Of a stretch of DNA of 31,702 bases, positions 6,422 through 14,930 are shown piece by piece. The position numbers and the translations under genes were made by a program. The notes beneath the pieces were generated by a model. The model saw nothing but the letters and a program-made list of their open reading frames with translations. It made no database searches and was not told the origin of the DNA. The DNA is taken from assembly GCA_964371945.1 (NCBI GenBank), contig CAYJPA010000074.1, positions 1 to 31,702 of the forward strand, read 5' to 3'. The stretch is from CAYJPA01 sp964371945 (GTDB taxonomy: Bacteria; Chloroflexota; Chloroflexia; Thermomicrobiales; UBA6265). Position 1 is the stretch's first letter, and every line of letters begins with the position of its first letter.

Positions 6422-9040
6422 TTACCGGCCCCCCCGTTTTTGACGTCGCCACGGCCGCCAGCTCAACATCCCAGAGCGAACGGCCTTCCAGGCCTGTCGC
6501 CCGCCATGCTGCGCTTCCTCGGAAATCTCAACTCCGCCGTACTGCTCCGCGGAATAGAGCTCGGCTACATAACGAGCGGCCACGCCGGCTCGCGGGACGA
6601 CCTGCCCAAACTCGGCCGCATACTCCCGCGGCGTCATGGTCGGATTCGGCTCGATCCCCCAGAACTTCCCAATCCGAATCGTGCGGGCAAAGAGTGCCGC
6701 GCCCGGACGCAGGCCCCGGAGTCCCCACACCCAACCTACGACGAATCCGGCGACGACAAGTGCGGCCAGTCCGGTCAGTGCCAGCGACACGATGCCGAGC
6801 TTGCTAGTGAGCCGTTCTGATAACGACGTGTCGTCTCCGTCATTAGTGTTTGCCGCCACGAGCGCAGGAGTGGGCGTCGCCTCGGGAACGATCTCAGGTT
6901 CTGGCGACGGCGTCGGCTCGAGGTCGAACGGATCCGTTGGGGAAGCGGTGGGTTCAAGCAGAGTTTCGCCGCCGTTGTAGTCGAATGGCGCCTGCCCGCG
7001 GGTTGGCTCGAATGGAATCCAGCCATACCCGGGGAAGTAGACCTCGACCCAGGTGTGGGCTTGCTTTTCGCGATAGATGTAGTCGCCGAACGCATTGGTT
7101 TCGTCGCCGGCCCGGTATCCCGCCACCAGACGCGCGGGAACCCCTTGCGTTCGCAACATCACGACCATTGAGGTCGCGTACTCCTCGCACCGTCCGACTT
7201 TCTTGTCGAACAAAAAGAAATCAACGGCATCGCGGTCAGAAGGTGTTGGTTCGCTGTTCTCGGCATACTGGAAGGAGTTGTGGAGGTATTCTTGAATCGC
7301 CCAGGCTTTGTCGAACGGAGTGGACGCAGCTTCGCCGGCAACGATATCAGCCGCTAGGCGCACGGTCTCCGCGGTTATCGTCTCCGGCAATTGAAGGTAG
7401 CGCTGGAGCACCCAGTCGGGATACTCCATTCCGGCGTCGCGCAGTTGATCCTCGTTCGCAATGTTCTCCATTCCGATGACCCGATAGCGTCCTGGGAGTC
7501 CGCCCGGCAGATTCGCAAAGACAGCCTCGATATCGTCGTAGTTTGGAATCCGGCCGGTGACGGTAAGCACGATCCTCCCGCCTTCACCAAAGGACAACTC
7601 GGTTTCGACCGGGTACTTCGTGCGAAGGCGTGTGCGCTCTTGTTCGATGAGCTGCGCCGCCGCCTGATCGACGACAACTGGCAGGCCGGTCGCAGGATCA
7701 ATCTTGAACTCCGAACCGCGCAGAACGTTGACGAGTCCCTGCAGATCAACTGGAAGCGAACCGATATCGACCGACTCGACGTTGATTTCTTGCGTCGCAA
7801 TCTGCTTCCAGCCGAGCACAGCCACGGTTGGGATACTCGCACTGACAAACGTTTCAGTCGTGAAGAGGAGGCCGCCTTTGTCTTTGAGCACGGTAATCAC
7901 GCCGGCCTCGCGCCTCCTGTCGCCAGTGATCGCGGTCGACAACGCTACATTTTGATTGTCGACAAAGGTCACGCTGGCAGCTTTCTCATCCGAATCGCCG
8001 CCGGCCATCTGGTAGGTGCTGTCAACCGCTGACGCCCATCCAAGTCCGTTGTACTGGTCGTATCGCCGCAGCACGAGATACATCGATTCGGACGCTTCCA
8101 GGCTCGCCACCGGGTCCTCGGAAGGGGTGAATTCACCGCCGATTTTGAATGAGTCGGCAAACGTCGAGTAGTCATTGCTCGCGAATTGATTACGCTGCGA
8201 TGGACCGCCGATCTTGTTCAGTTCCCGCGCAACCTGTTCCCAGCGTGTCTGAAATTGATCGGCAACCCCGTCGACGATGCCATTCGGCGCCTGAACCGGC
8301 AATGCCCAGCCGAGGACGAGTGCAATAACCGCGATCACACTACCGCTCGCGGTGAACCAGGCCGGCAGACCTCGCGGGACGGGCACACGCGCGCGGCTCC
8401 ATTCGATCTGGCGCACGAATGCCTGGTGCCGTGCGGCCATAACCAGCGCCGCTACTGTGAAAACCGCGAGCGAAACTGTCGGCTCTTCATCTTCGAACCG
8501 GAGATTGATGAAAACAAGGACGGCCGGCACGAGCAATGCCGGCGTCAGCCAATGACGCCGGTAAAGCATCCACGCGGAGCTGTATCCAACCAGCCAAAGC
8601 GTCACGCCGATCACCACCAAGAGATCGTCGTCGGTTAGTCGAGTCGTTCCTACGTTCAATTGCGCGTCGACAATCTTCTGGCCGAGGTCATAGACATTCC
8701 GGCCGCGCGCATCCCACGTTTTGCTCAGCCCGTCGGTCTTGAGTGCGAAGAGCAGCAGTGCGCTCATCGCTCCGCTGACAAGGGCAAGGATGTGCGCCAC
8801 GGCGTCCAACGCCGGGGTCCGCGCTACCAGACCGCCGAGCAACAACCCTCCGGCTGCCAGTGGAATCAGAATCGCCGAACGATCGTCCCGGTCAACCCGC
8901 ACAACCGAGCTCGCGGTCATCGCGATGATCACCAGGTGCAATGCGAATGTGAACCAACCCTCGGTCGGGCGCGATGGGGCCACGGCTTTTGGAGCTGGCG
9001 CCGGCACGCTCTTGTTCGATCCGATCGCGACGTCAGCCAA
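6422..9040 (-). CDS. TgpA-type membrane transglutaminase-like protein (DUF3488 / DUF4129)
   Basis: 872 residues. The N-terminal third holds about six membrane helices (DUF3488 type), followed by a large extracytoplasmic region. The transglutaminase-like core carries Cys618 in GRCEEYATS, His662 in AHTWVEV and an acidic third residue Glu678 in PFEPTRG; Glu is common there in TgpA-like proteins. A Pro/Thr/Glu-rich linker (about 696-728) precedes another membrane helix (about 749-771) and a cytoplasmic tail with TPREYAAEFG, like DUF4129. The family is thought to act on envelope proteins or peptides as a protease or crosslinker; the substrate is unknown. The start is TTG at 9040, with AGGAGAAGG upstream. 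It follows the DUF58 gene by 12 bases, matching the widespread moxR-DUF58-transglutaminase operon. Confidence 0.88.
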   Translation of the reverse strand: MADVAIGSNKSVPAPAPKAVAPSRPTEGWFTFALHLVIIAMTASSVVRVDRDDRSAILIPLAAGGLLLGGLVARTPALDAVAHILALVSGAMSALLLFALKTDGLSKTWDARGRNVYDLGQKIVDAQLNVGTTRLTDDDLLVVIGVTLWLVGYSSAWMLYRRHWLTPALLVPAVLVFINLRFEDEEPTVSLAVFTVAALVMAARHQAFVRQIEWSRARVPVPRGLPAWFTASGSVIAVIALVLGWALPVQAPNGIVDGVADQFQTRWEQVARELNKIGGPSQRNQFASNDYSTFADSFKIGGEFTPSEDPVASLEASESMYLVLRRYDQYNGLGWASAVDSTYQMAGGDSDEKAASVTFVDNQNVALSTAITGDRRREAGVITVLKDKGGLLFTTETFVSASIPTVAVLGWKQIATQEINVESVDIGSLPVDLQGLVNVLRGSEFKIDPATGLPVVVDQAAAQLIEQERTRLRTKYPVETELSFGEGGRIVLTVTGRIPNYDDIEAVFANLPGGLPGRYRVIGMENIANEDQLRDAGMEYPDWVLQRYLQLPETITAETVRLAADIVAGEAASTPFDKAWAIQEYLHNSFQYAENSEPTPSDRDAVDFFLFDKKVGRCEEYATSMVVMLRTQGVPARLVAGYRAGDETNAFGDYIYREKQAHTWVEVYFPGYGWIPFEPTRGQAPFDYNGGETLLEPTASPTDPFDLEPTPSPEPEIVPEATPTPALVAANTNDGDDTSLSERLTSKLGIVSLALTGLAALVVAGFVVGWVWGLRGLRPGAALFARTIRIGKFWGIEPNPTMTPREYAAEFGQVVPRAGVAARYVAELYSAEQYGGVEISEEAQHGGRQAWKAVRSGMLSWRPWRRQKRGGR

Positions 9041-9052
9041 CCAATCCTTCTC

Positions 9053-10291
9053 CTATGATGCCGACGCTCGAAGTGCGTCCGCGATCTGATCTCCAAAGCG
9101 AAGACGGTAGGACCTCAATCGGGATTTCGCCAACCGCTCGTCAAATCCGCTACTTTCGCCCGGTCCTCCAAAACTTGAACCGTCGATGAACACGACGCTC
9201 GCCTGGACTCGTCTGGACGTGAGCATTGTTAGCGCATCGACCCAATCGGGATCGGTCGATGATGTCACAACGATCAATGAGCTGTTCCGGTTGAAGCGCC
9301 GGGCCTCGGCGACGAGCACTTCAGCCAACCTTCGATGTCCATCTGCCGCCACGACCGCGAGCGCTTCAAGCATTTTGATATACGTGCGGTCGGAGCGTTC
9401 AGCCTGAATGATCTCGTAATGTGAGCCGGTCGCGATCATGCCAACACCCCTGCCCTGGCTTAGGCAGCATCTCGCCAGCGAGGCGACGACCGCGACCGCA
9501 TATTCTTCGGTTGAGTCGAGCCAACGCTCGATCGCATCCGGGCTCAGTCTGGGACTTGCTTCGCCCTTCAAAACCTGAGCGCGGTGCTCCTGGTCGAGAT
9601 CGAGAATCAACCAGACATCGGATGTGGGATCGACATCGAATTCCTTGACCATGAGCCGTCCAAGACGCGCGGTCGCCGTCCAGCTCATGCGGTTGAACGC
9701 GTCTCCCTGCACATAATCGCGGATACCGGTCACCATCGGTGTCACCATCTGCGTACGCCGGTCAGGCGATGGTCCACCCGAGAGCGTGCTTGACGGCAAC
9801 GCGAACGCCGGCAGATCGATCACCGCGGGATAAACCAGCAGATCGATCGTTCCGCGCATTCGAATCCGCGACGGAAAGAGCCCGAATGGATCGCCGGAGC
9901 GCAACGAAACCGGTCCGAGCTGGAATCGACCGCGCTTGGCGCAAACAGTCTGAGCGCTCCACTCATTGGTTCTCCGGCCGCCGACATTTACCACCCGGCT
10001 GGCATTGTGACCGGGTAGCGAAGAATGATCGCGAACTTCCAACCACAGTTTGCCGATGAGGCTCCGATTGTGAAGCGTGATCTGATCGGAGACCGTTTGG
10101 CCGACCTGGGCTCGATCGGTTGGAATCCGGCGAGTGACGGTCACACCGCGCAGACTGGTTTGGCTCCAAACATACGTGATGATCAAGAGGACGACGCCCG
10201 CGATGATGAGGCGATCTAGTGGTCGCCAATCATTGAGTTGAGCGACAACCAGCGCGACGAGTACGAGAACGCTCAGACGAAATGCCGTCAT
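9053..10291 (-). CDS. DUF58 domain membrane protein
   Basis: 412 residues. Two N-terminal membrane helices (about 4-19 and 27-43) are followed by a beta-rich domain, then the DUF58 core. The signature GIRDYVQGDAFNRMSW lies at about 189-204 and continues into KEFDVDPTSDVWLILDLD, where a von Willebrand A-like domain begins. Proteins of this family are partners of MoxR ATPases and are thought to sit at the membrane as assembly or regulatory factors; no enzyme activity is known. It is the middle gene of the operon, 18 bases after moxR and 12 before the transglutaminase gene, which supports joint function in the envelope. Confidence 0.9.
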   Translation of the reverse strand: MTAFRLSVLVLVALVVAQLNDWRPLDRLIIAGVVLLIITYVWSQTSLRGVTVTRRIPTDRAQVGQTVSDQITLHNRSLIGKLWLEVRDHSSLPGHNASRVVNVGGRRTNEWSAQTVCAKRGRFQLGPVSLRSGDPFGLFPSRIRMRGTIDLLVYPAVIDLPAFALPSSTLSGGPSPDRRTQMVTPMVTGIRDYVQGDAFNRMSWTATARLGRLMVKEFDVDPTSDVWLILDLDQEHRAQVLKGEASPRLSPDAIERWLDSTEEYAVAVVASLARCCLSQGRGVGMIATGSHYEIIQAERSDRTYIKMLEALAVVAADGHRRLAEVLVAEARRFNRNSSLIVVTSSTDPDWVDALTMLTSRRVQASVVFIDGSSFGGPGESSGFDERLAKSRLRSYRLRFGDQIADALRASAS

Positions 10292-10309
10292 TGGGGCATC
10301 CTCGTCCGG

Positions 10310-11293
10310 CTAAACCGCGGCACGGACACCGCGCCCCACGGGTTCGGGCCGGCCCCCCGGCACCGGCAGGGTCCGGACGATGTCGTGCACCACCATCCGG
10401 CTGTCGACATTCCGGATGCGGGCCGACGGAGTCACGATCACGCGGTGAGCAAGCGTGCATTCCGCCAGCGCTTTGACGTCATCCGGCACGACGAAGGGCC
10501 GGCCATGGATCGCGGCCAGCGCTCGAGCCGCGTTGTAGAGCGCGAGCGATCCACGCGGGCTGGCGCCGAGTTGAACGTCCTCATGCCGTCGAGTGGAGTC
10601 GACGATGCTCACGATATACTCGGCAATCGCCGGATCTACTCGAACCTCTTTCACCCCGAGTTGGGCCGCAATCAACTGCTCAACCGGCACGGACTGCGCC
10701 AGTGATTCGAGCGGGTGCTCGCGATGCTGGCGGTCGAGCATTTCGATCTCGCCGGCGCGACCCGGGTAACCGAGAGAGAGGCGAACAAGGAATCGGTCGA
10801 GCTGCGCTTCCGGCAGCGGAAATGTTCCCTCGTAGTCGATCGGGTTCTCCGTCGCAAGCACGATGAAGGGATCGGGCAATCGGTGGGTTATCCCATCGAC
10901 GGTGACCTGCGCCTCTTCCATTGCCTCCAGCAAAGCGGACTGCGTTTTGGGCGTGGCGCGGTTGATCTCATCCGCGAGCACCATTTGCGCGAACAGCGGT
11001 CCTGCCCGAAACTCGAACCGGCTGGTCTGCGGGTTGAACACGCTCACTCCGGTGACATCGCTCGGCAGCAGGTCTGGAGTGAACTGAATCCGCTTGAAGG
11101 ACGCTCCGATCGTGCGCGAGATTGCTTTCGCCAGAACTGTCTTGCCCACCCCCGGAACATCTTCGATTAGGACGTGCCCGCGGCAAAGCAACGCCACAAG
11201 CACGAGCTCGACCTCCCGGTGCTTGCCCACAATCACTCGTTCGACATTCCCAACAACGCGCGCCGAGAGCTCCTGAACCGATGATGGCTGCAT
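10310..11293 (-). CDS. MoxR-family AAA+ ATPase
   Basis: A 327-residue cytoplasmic ATPase of typical MoxR length. Walker A is EDVPGVGKT at 44-52 and Walker B is MVLADEIN at 104-111. Sensor 1 is in VLATENPIDYEGT, with the family phrase PLPEAQLDRF soon after. The C-terminal lid domain contains GASPRGSLAL. MoxR proteins act as chaperone-like ATPases working on DUF58/VWA partners, and here the gene is first in an operon with DUF58 and a transglutaminase. The ATG at 11293 has only a weak, distant AAAGGT upstream. It is divergent from polA across about 206 bases. Confidence 0.93.
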   Translation of the reverse strand: MQPSSVQELSARVVGNVERVIVGKHREVELVLVALLCRGHVLIEDVPGVGKTVLAKAISRTIGASFKRIQFTPDLLPSDVTGVSVFNPQTSRFEFRAGPLFAQMVLADEINRATPKTQSALLEAMEEAQVTVDGITHRLPDPFIVLATENPIDYEGTFPLPEAQLDRFLVRLSLGYPGRAGEIEMLDRQHREHPLESLAQSVPVEQLIAAQLGVKEVRVDPAIAEYIVSIVDSTRRHEDVQLGASPRGSLALYNAARALAAIHGRPFVVPDDVKALAECTLAHRVIVTPSARIRNVDSRMVVHDIVRTLPVPGGRPEPVGRGVRAAV

Positions 11294-11402
11294 GAAGTGC
11301 AGAGACCTTTCGCACCTGGATGTGACTTCCTTCGCGTCGCAGCGTCATTTCGGTCGCACCCCACGGGCGCGACGCGTCAATGACGGGACGCCGCTATCTG
11401 CT

Positions 11403-11471
11403 GAGTATAGCAATCCAGCGCCAAGGGACTCATTTTTTGCCGTTTCACTAGAACTGATGTCCTCTATACTC
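11403..11471. promoter_or_regulatory. Divergent promoter region moxR / polA with mirrored -10 elements
   Basis: GAGTATAG (11403-11410) and CTATACTC (11464-11471) are exact inverted copies. The right copy contains TATACT (11465-11470) facing polA, with TTTCAC (11443-11448) 16 bases upstream as a fair -35. The left copy contains TATACT on the minus strand (11409-11404) facing moxR, with only a weak -35. The two genes therefore appear to be transcribed back to back from this region. Confidence 0.55.
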
Positions 11472-11499
11472 TCTTGTCTGAAACCTTTGGAGGGTAGCG

Positions 11500-14244
11500 A
11501 TGCCGGCGAATACTGAACGTCCAACAATCATGCTGGTAGACGGCTTCGGATTGATCTTCCGCGCCTACCACGCAATCGATTCGAGCATGGCCACCGCCAA
11601 AGGCGAGCAAACCAACGCCGTGTTCGGATTTGCCCGGATGCTCCTTGACGTCATCGACGGACAGAAACCGGATTACGCGGTCGTCGCGCTCGAGGGGGGC
11701 CGCACCTTCAGGCACGAGGCATCTGAGGAGTACAAGGCGAACCGATCGGAGGCCCCCGACGATCTTGTTGCTCAGATCGACCGCGTCAAGCAGCTTATCG
11801 ATGCGCTCAACATTCCGATTGAAATGCGGTCCGGCTATGAAGCCGATGACGTGATCGGCAGTCTTTCGGCTCATTGCGCCCGCGAACAGGGCCTCCGCGT
11901 GCTGATCGTCACCGGCGATTCCGACCTGCTCCAGCTCGTCGAAGACCATATCGATGTGGTGCTTCCAGGTCGGCCCAGGTTCCAGGATCTCCGGTTGTTC
12001 GATACCGCGAGGGTGCTCGAGCGTTACGGATTCCCGCCCTCAATGATCCCCGACTATAAAGCGCTCGTCGGCGACACCTCCGACAATATTCCGGGGGTAC
12101 CTGGAATCGGCGACAAAACCGCGACCGCACTGATCACAAAATTCGGAGATGTCGAGCAGATCATTGCGCACATCGACGAAGTCACACCGCCCCGCGCAAA
12201 GGCCGCGCTCGAGGCCAACATCGAACGACTGCGGGCAAGCAAGCACCTTGCCACGATCGTGCGCGATATCGATATCGCCTGCGATCTCGAGCACAGCGCG
12301 GTTGATAATTTCGACCGCGAGAAGATCACCGAGTTCTTCCGTGAGCTGGAGTTCCGCACCCTGGTCAATCGCCTACCGAAACAGAAGGATGCGCCTCCGC
12401 GACCAACACGGGTGATCGAGGCCAAGCGCACCATTTTGCGGTCGGCCGCGGAGCTCCCATCACTGGTGGAACGGATTCGCGACACCGGTGCGTACGCTGT
12501 CGACGTCGAGACGACGTCAACCGACCCGATGTCCGCGGAGCTCGTGGGCATCTCGATCGCGGTCAGCCCCGAGGAGAGCTATTACATCCCGGTTGGGCAT
12601 GCCACTGGCGACCGCGTCGATCTCGATAAAACTCGGAAGCACTTGTCGCCGGTCTTCTCGGATCCGAACGTCAGAGCATTCGGTCACCATAGCAAGTACG
12701 ACTTGCAGGTTCTGGTCAGGCACGGCTTTCCGCTCGAGAACATCGAGTTCGACACCATGCTCGCCGCCTACGTTTTGTGCGAGCAGAACATGGGTTTGAA
12801 AGACCTGGCGTTCACCAAACTCGGCATTCAGATGACCGAAATCTCTGAGCTCATCGGAACCGGCAAAAATCAGCGGACAATGAATCTGGTCCCCGTCGAT
12901 GAAGCGGGGCCCTATGCCTGCGGCGATGTTGAAGTCACGTTCGCGCTCGAAGAATTCTTCCGGCCGAAGATCGCGGAACAGAATCAAACCAGGCTGTTCA
13001 ACGAAATCGAGATGCCGTTGATTCCGGTGTTGGCCGAGATGGAACGGACAGGTGTTGCACTCGATGTCGATTATCTTCGGGAACTGAGCGCCGAGATCAA
13101 AAACCGGATGCGCGAGCTTGAGATCGGCATGCGCGACGCCATCGGCCGCGAGGTCAACGTCAACTCGAACAAGCAACTTGCGGCTTTGCTCTTCGAGGAG
13201 CTCAAGCTGCCGTCGGGTCGAAAAACCAAGACCGGTTACTCGGTCGACGCGGATGTGCTCGAGAGCATCAAGAACGAGCACGCGATCATCCCGCTGATCC
13301 TGGAGTACAAGACGCTCGGCAAGCTCAACTCCACCTATGTGGACTCTCTCCCGCTTCAGGTGAACCCGGCCACCGGTCGAATCCACACGTCGTACAACCA
13401 GACGATCGCGGCGACTGGGCGGCTCTCGTCGGTCAATCCCAATCTGCAAAACATCCCGATCAGGACGGAAATGGGCCGGCGCGTGCGGATGGCGTTCGTG
13501 GCAGACCACCGGCCGGATCGGCGATTGTTTGACGATGCGGTATTGATCTCCGCCGACTACTCGCAGATCGAGCTCCGGCTCATGGCGCATATGAGCGAAG
13601 AACCGTTCCTGGTGGATGCGTTTATCGCCGGCATGGACATCCATCGCGCGACCGCGAGTCTCGTGTACGGGGTCGATCAAGAGCATGTCACCTCGGACAT
13701 GCGGAGAGTAGCGAAAACAGTCAACTTCGGATTGCTTTACGGAATGCAGGCATTCGGGCTATCCCGTGACACCGGACTGAGCCGCGCCGAGTCGCAGAAG
13801 TTCATCGAGCAATATTGGTCCCGGTTGCCGAGGGTCAAGAGCTTTTTCGATGAGACGATACGGGTCGGCACAATGAACGGCTTCGTCGAAACGCTCAACG
13901 GGCGCCGCCGCATCATTCCAGATCTCGGAAGCTCGAACGGCATGCGGCGGATGGCTGCCGAGCGGATGGCGGTCAACATGCCGGTGCAGGGCACCGCTGC
14001 CGACATCATGAAGATCGCGATGCTCAAGCTCGCGGACCGGCTCAAGAGCGCCGATCTCAAAGCGCGGTTGCTGTTGCAGGTCCATGACGAGTTGGTGTTA
14101 GAAGTCGATCTCCCGGATGTTATGAGCGCCGCGAGGCTCGTTCGTGACACCATGGTAAGTGCTGCGGAGCTCAGAGTCCCGCTCGCGGTCGATGTCGCCT
14201 CCGGTCAAAATTGGGAGGAGCTCACGCCGGTCGAGCTCGATTGA
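11500..14244 (+). CDS. polA: DNA polymerase I with 5'-3' and 3'-5' exonuclease domains
   Basis: 914 residues, full three-domain length. It fills gaps and removes RNA primers in replication and repair. The 5'-3' flap nuclease domain covers about 1-290 (MLVDGFGLIFRAYHAID, YEADDVIG, GDTSDNIPGVPGIGDKTA). The proofreading domain keeps its catalytic acids: Asp335 and Glu337 (VDVETTS), Asp401 (SKYDLQ), and Tyr472/Asp476 (YACGD), so proofreading is probably active, unlike Taq. The polymerase domain has motif A SADYSQIELR (Asp686), the O helix RRVAKTVNFGLLYG (735-748, Phe743) and motif C VHDELV (861-866). The ATG at 11500 is preceded by GGAGGG at a good distance. It is a single gene divergent from the moxR operon. 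Confidence 0.98.
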   Translation: MPANTERPTIMLVDGFGLIFRAYHAIDSSMATAKGEQTNAVFGFARMLLDVIDGQKPDYAVVALEGGRTFRHEASEEYKANRSEAPDDLVAQIDRVKQLIDALNIPIEMRSGYEADDVIGSLSAHCAREQGLRVLIVTGDSDLLQLVEDHIDVVLPGRPRFQDLRLFDTARVLERYGFPPSMIPDYKALVGDTSDNIPGVPGIGDKTATALITKFGDVEQIIAHIDEVTPPRAKAALEANIERLRASKHLATIVRDIDIACDLEHSAVDNFDREKITEFFRELEFRTLVNRLPKQKDAPPRPTRVIEAKRTILRSAAELPSLVERIRDTGAYAVDVETTSTDPMSAELVGISIAVSPEESYYIPVGHATGDRVDLDKTRKHLSPVFSDPNVRAFGHHSKYDLQVLVRHGFPLENIEFDTMLAAYVLCEQNMGLKDLAFTKLGIQMTEISELIGTGKNQRTMNLVPVDEAGPYACGDVEVTFALEEFFRPKIAEQNQTRLFNEIEMPLIPVLAEMERTGVALDVDYLRELSAEIKNRMRELEIGMRDAIGREVNVNSNKQLAALLFEELKLPSGRKTKTGYSVDADVLESIKNEHAIIPLILEYKTLGKLNSTYVDSLPLQVNPATGRIHTSYNQTIAATGRLSSVNPNLQNIPIRTEMGRRVRMAFVADHRPDRRLFDDAVLISADYSQIELRLMAHMSEEPFLVDAFIAGMDIHRATASLVYGVDQEHVTSDMRRVAKTVNFGLLYGMQAFGLSRDTGLSRAESQKFIEQYWSRLPRVKSFFDETIRVGTMNGFVETLNGRRRIIPDLGSSNGMRRMAAERMAVNMPVQGTAADIMKIAMLKLADRLKSADLKARLLLQVHDELVLEVDLPDVMSAARLVRDTMVSAAELRVPLAVDVASGQNWEELTPVELD

Positions 14245-14270
14245 TTGCAACGCCGTTGAATCCGGCAAAC

Positions 14271-14285
14271 CAGCTATCATAGCTG
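14271..14285. promoter_or_regulatory. 15-base palindrome abutting the fmdB promoter
   Basis: CAGCTAT (14271-14277) and ATAGCTG (14279-14285) are a perfect inverted repeat around one base. It ends two bases before the -35 of the fmdB promoter, the position of an activator or repressor site. The cognate regulator is unknown. Confidence 0.45.
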
Positions 14286-14287
14286 TA

Positions 14288-14316
14288 TTGAGCGGGCCCA
14301 TCAGCCTGACTACAAT
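14288..14316 (+). promoter_or_regulatory. Promoter of fmdB
   Basis: TTGAGC (14288-14293) and TACAAT (14311-14316) are separated by exactly 17 bases, about 50 bases before the fmdB start. This matches the sigma-70 consensus well and implies that fmdB is not simply read through from polA. Confidence 0.65.
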
Positions 14317-14364
14317 GAAAGGTATGAGGTAACAGTCTTCACAGGAGTACATGAGGTTCCACAA

Positions 14365-14733
14365 ATGCCAACGTATCAGTATCGATGTTCGGCCTGCTCA
14401 AAAGAGTTCGAACAATATCAGAAGTTCACTGATCCCGCCCTCACTGTCTGTCCATCTTGCGATGGGGCGATCCGGCGCGTTATTCAACCGGTGGGCGTCG
14501 TCTTCAAAGGTTCCGGCTTCTATGTGAACGACAGCCGCAAATCTGAGAACGGCTCGAGTAACGGTGCGAAGAAATCGGAAATGAGCGAACCGGCCGAAGC
14601 CGTGACCGAGAAGTCGGATTCAGCCGAGAAGGTCGTGAAGTCGGAGAAGACCGGCACGGCAGCAAAGAGTGAGCCCAAAGAGACCGCCGCGACTCCCAAA
14701 GCAAAGGCCGGGGCAACCGCCGGCACGTACTAG
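14365..14733 (+). CDS. FmdB-family zinc ribbon protein
   Basis: A 122-residue protein. Residues 1-52 form the FmdB/Zn-ribbon_8 domain, MPTYQYRCSAC then VCPSC, with Cys8, Cys11, Cys29 and Cys32 binding one zinc ion. The segment GVVFKGSGFYVND that closes the domain is typical. Residues 55-122 are a low-complexity tail rich in Ser, Glu, Lys, Ala and Thr, probably disordered, as often seen in this family. Members were first noted as putative regulators near formamidase and acetamidase genes, but their role is unproven. GAGG at 14353-14356 is 8 bases before the ATG. An upstream ATG at 14351 has a good ribosome binding site but is out of frame. Confidence 0.88.
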   Translation: MPTYQYRCSACSKEFEQYQKFTDPALTVCPSCDGAIRRVIQPVGVVFKGSGFYVNDSRKSENGSSNGAKKSEMSEPAEAVTEKSDSAEKVVKSEKTGTAAKSEPKETAATPKAKAGATAGTY

Positions 14734-14930
14734 ACAGATGGATTGACGAATCGATGGAACGGCTCGACACAATGTGCTGGTTTGAACCGGAGCGCTGTGG
14801 TGCCGCCGTCGGTGGTTTCAGCTCCTGTCGTTAGGGGCGTGCTGGAACGCGCGCCCCGATTGACGGTTGGCAGCTCGCGCTGACCGTCGGCGATTTGCGA
14901 ACGGCGATTCGTTCGCGCAGGAGTTGAACC
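14734..14930 (+). promoter_or_regulatory. Structured leader upstream of cysE
   Basis: About 200 bases without a gene, containing three consecutive hairpins. GGGGCGTG/CGCGCCCC are at 14834-14841/14850-14857. GACGGT...CAG pairs with CTG...ACCGTC (14862-14873/14880-14888). GCGAACG/CGTTCGC are at 14897-14903/14910-14916. The last ends two bases before the AGGAG ribosome binding site of cysE (14919-14923). A T-box-like GTGGTGCCGCC (14797-14807) lies upstream of them. The density of stems suggests an RNA regulator, but no known riboswitch is recognised with confidence. Confidence 0.4.

Noticed and set aside
12517..13686. Minus-strand open frame of 389 codons
   Set aside because: It lies wholly antisense to the conserved exonuclease and polymerase domains of polA and has the composition of a shadow frame.
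14351..14364. ATG at 14351 with a good AGGAG upstream as the fmdB start
   Set aside because: It is out of frame with the FmdB domain and its product has no family features. ATG 14365 has GAGG 8 bases upstream and gives the exact domain start.
14775..14807. Standard cysteine T-box riboswitch
   Set aside because: Only a partial core match (GTGGTGCCGCC) and a TGC triplet are seen. The space is too short for a normal Stem I, and no terminator with T run follows, so it is kept only as a hypothesis within the leader finding.
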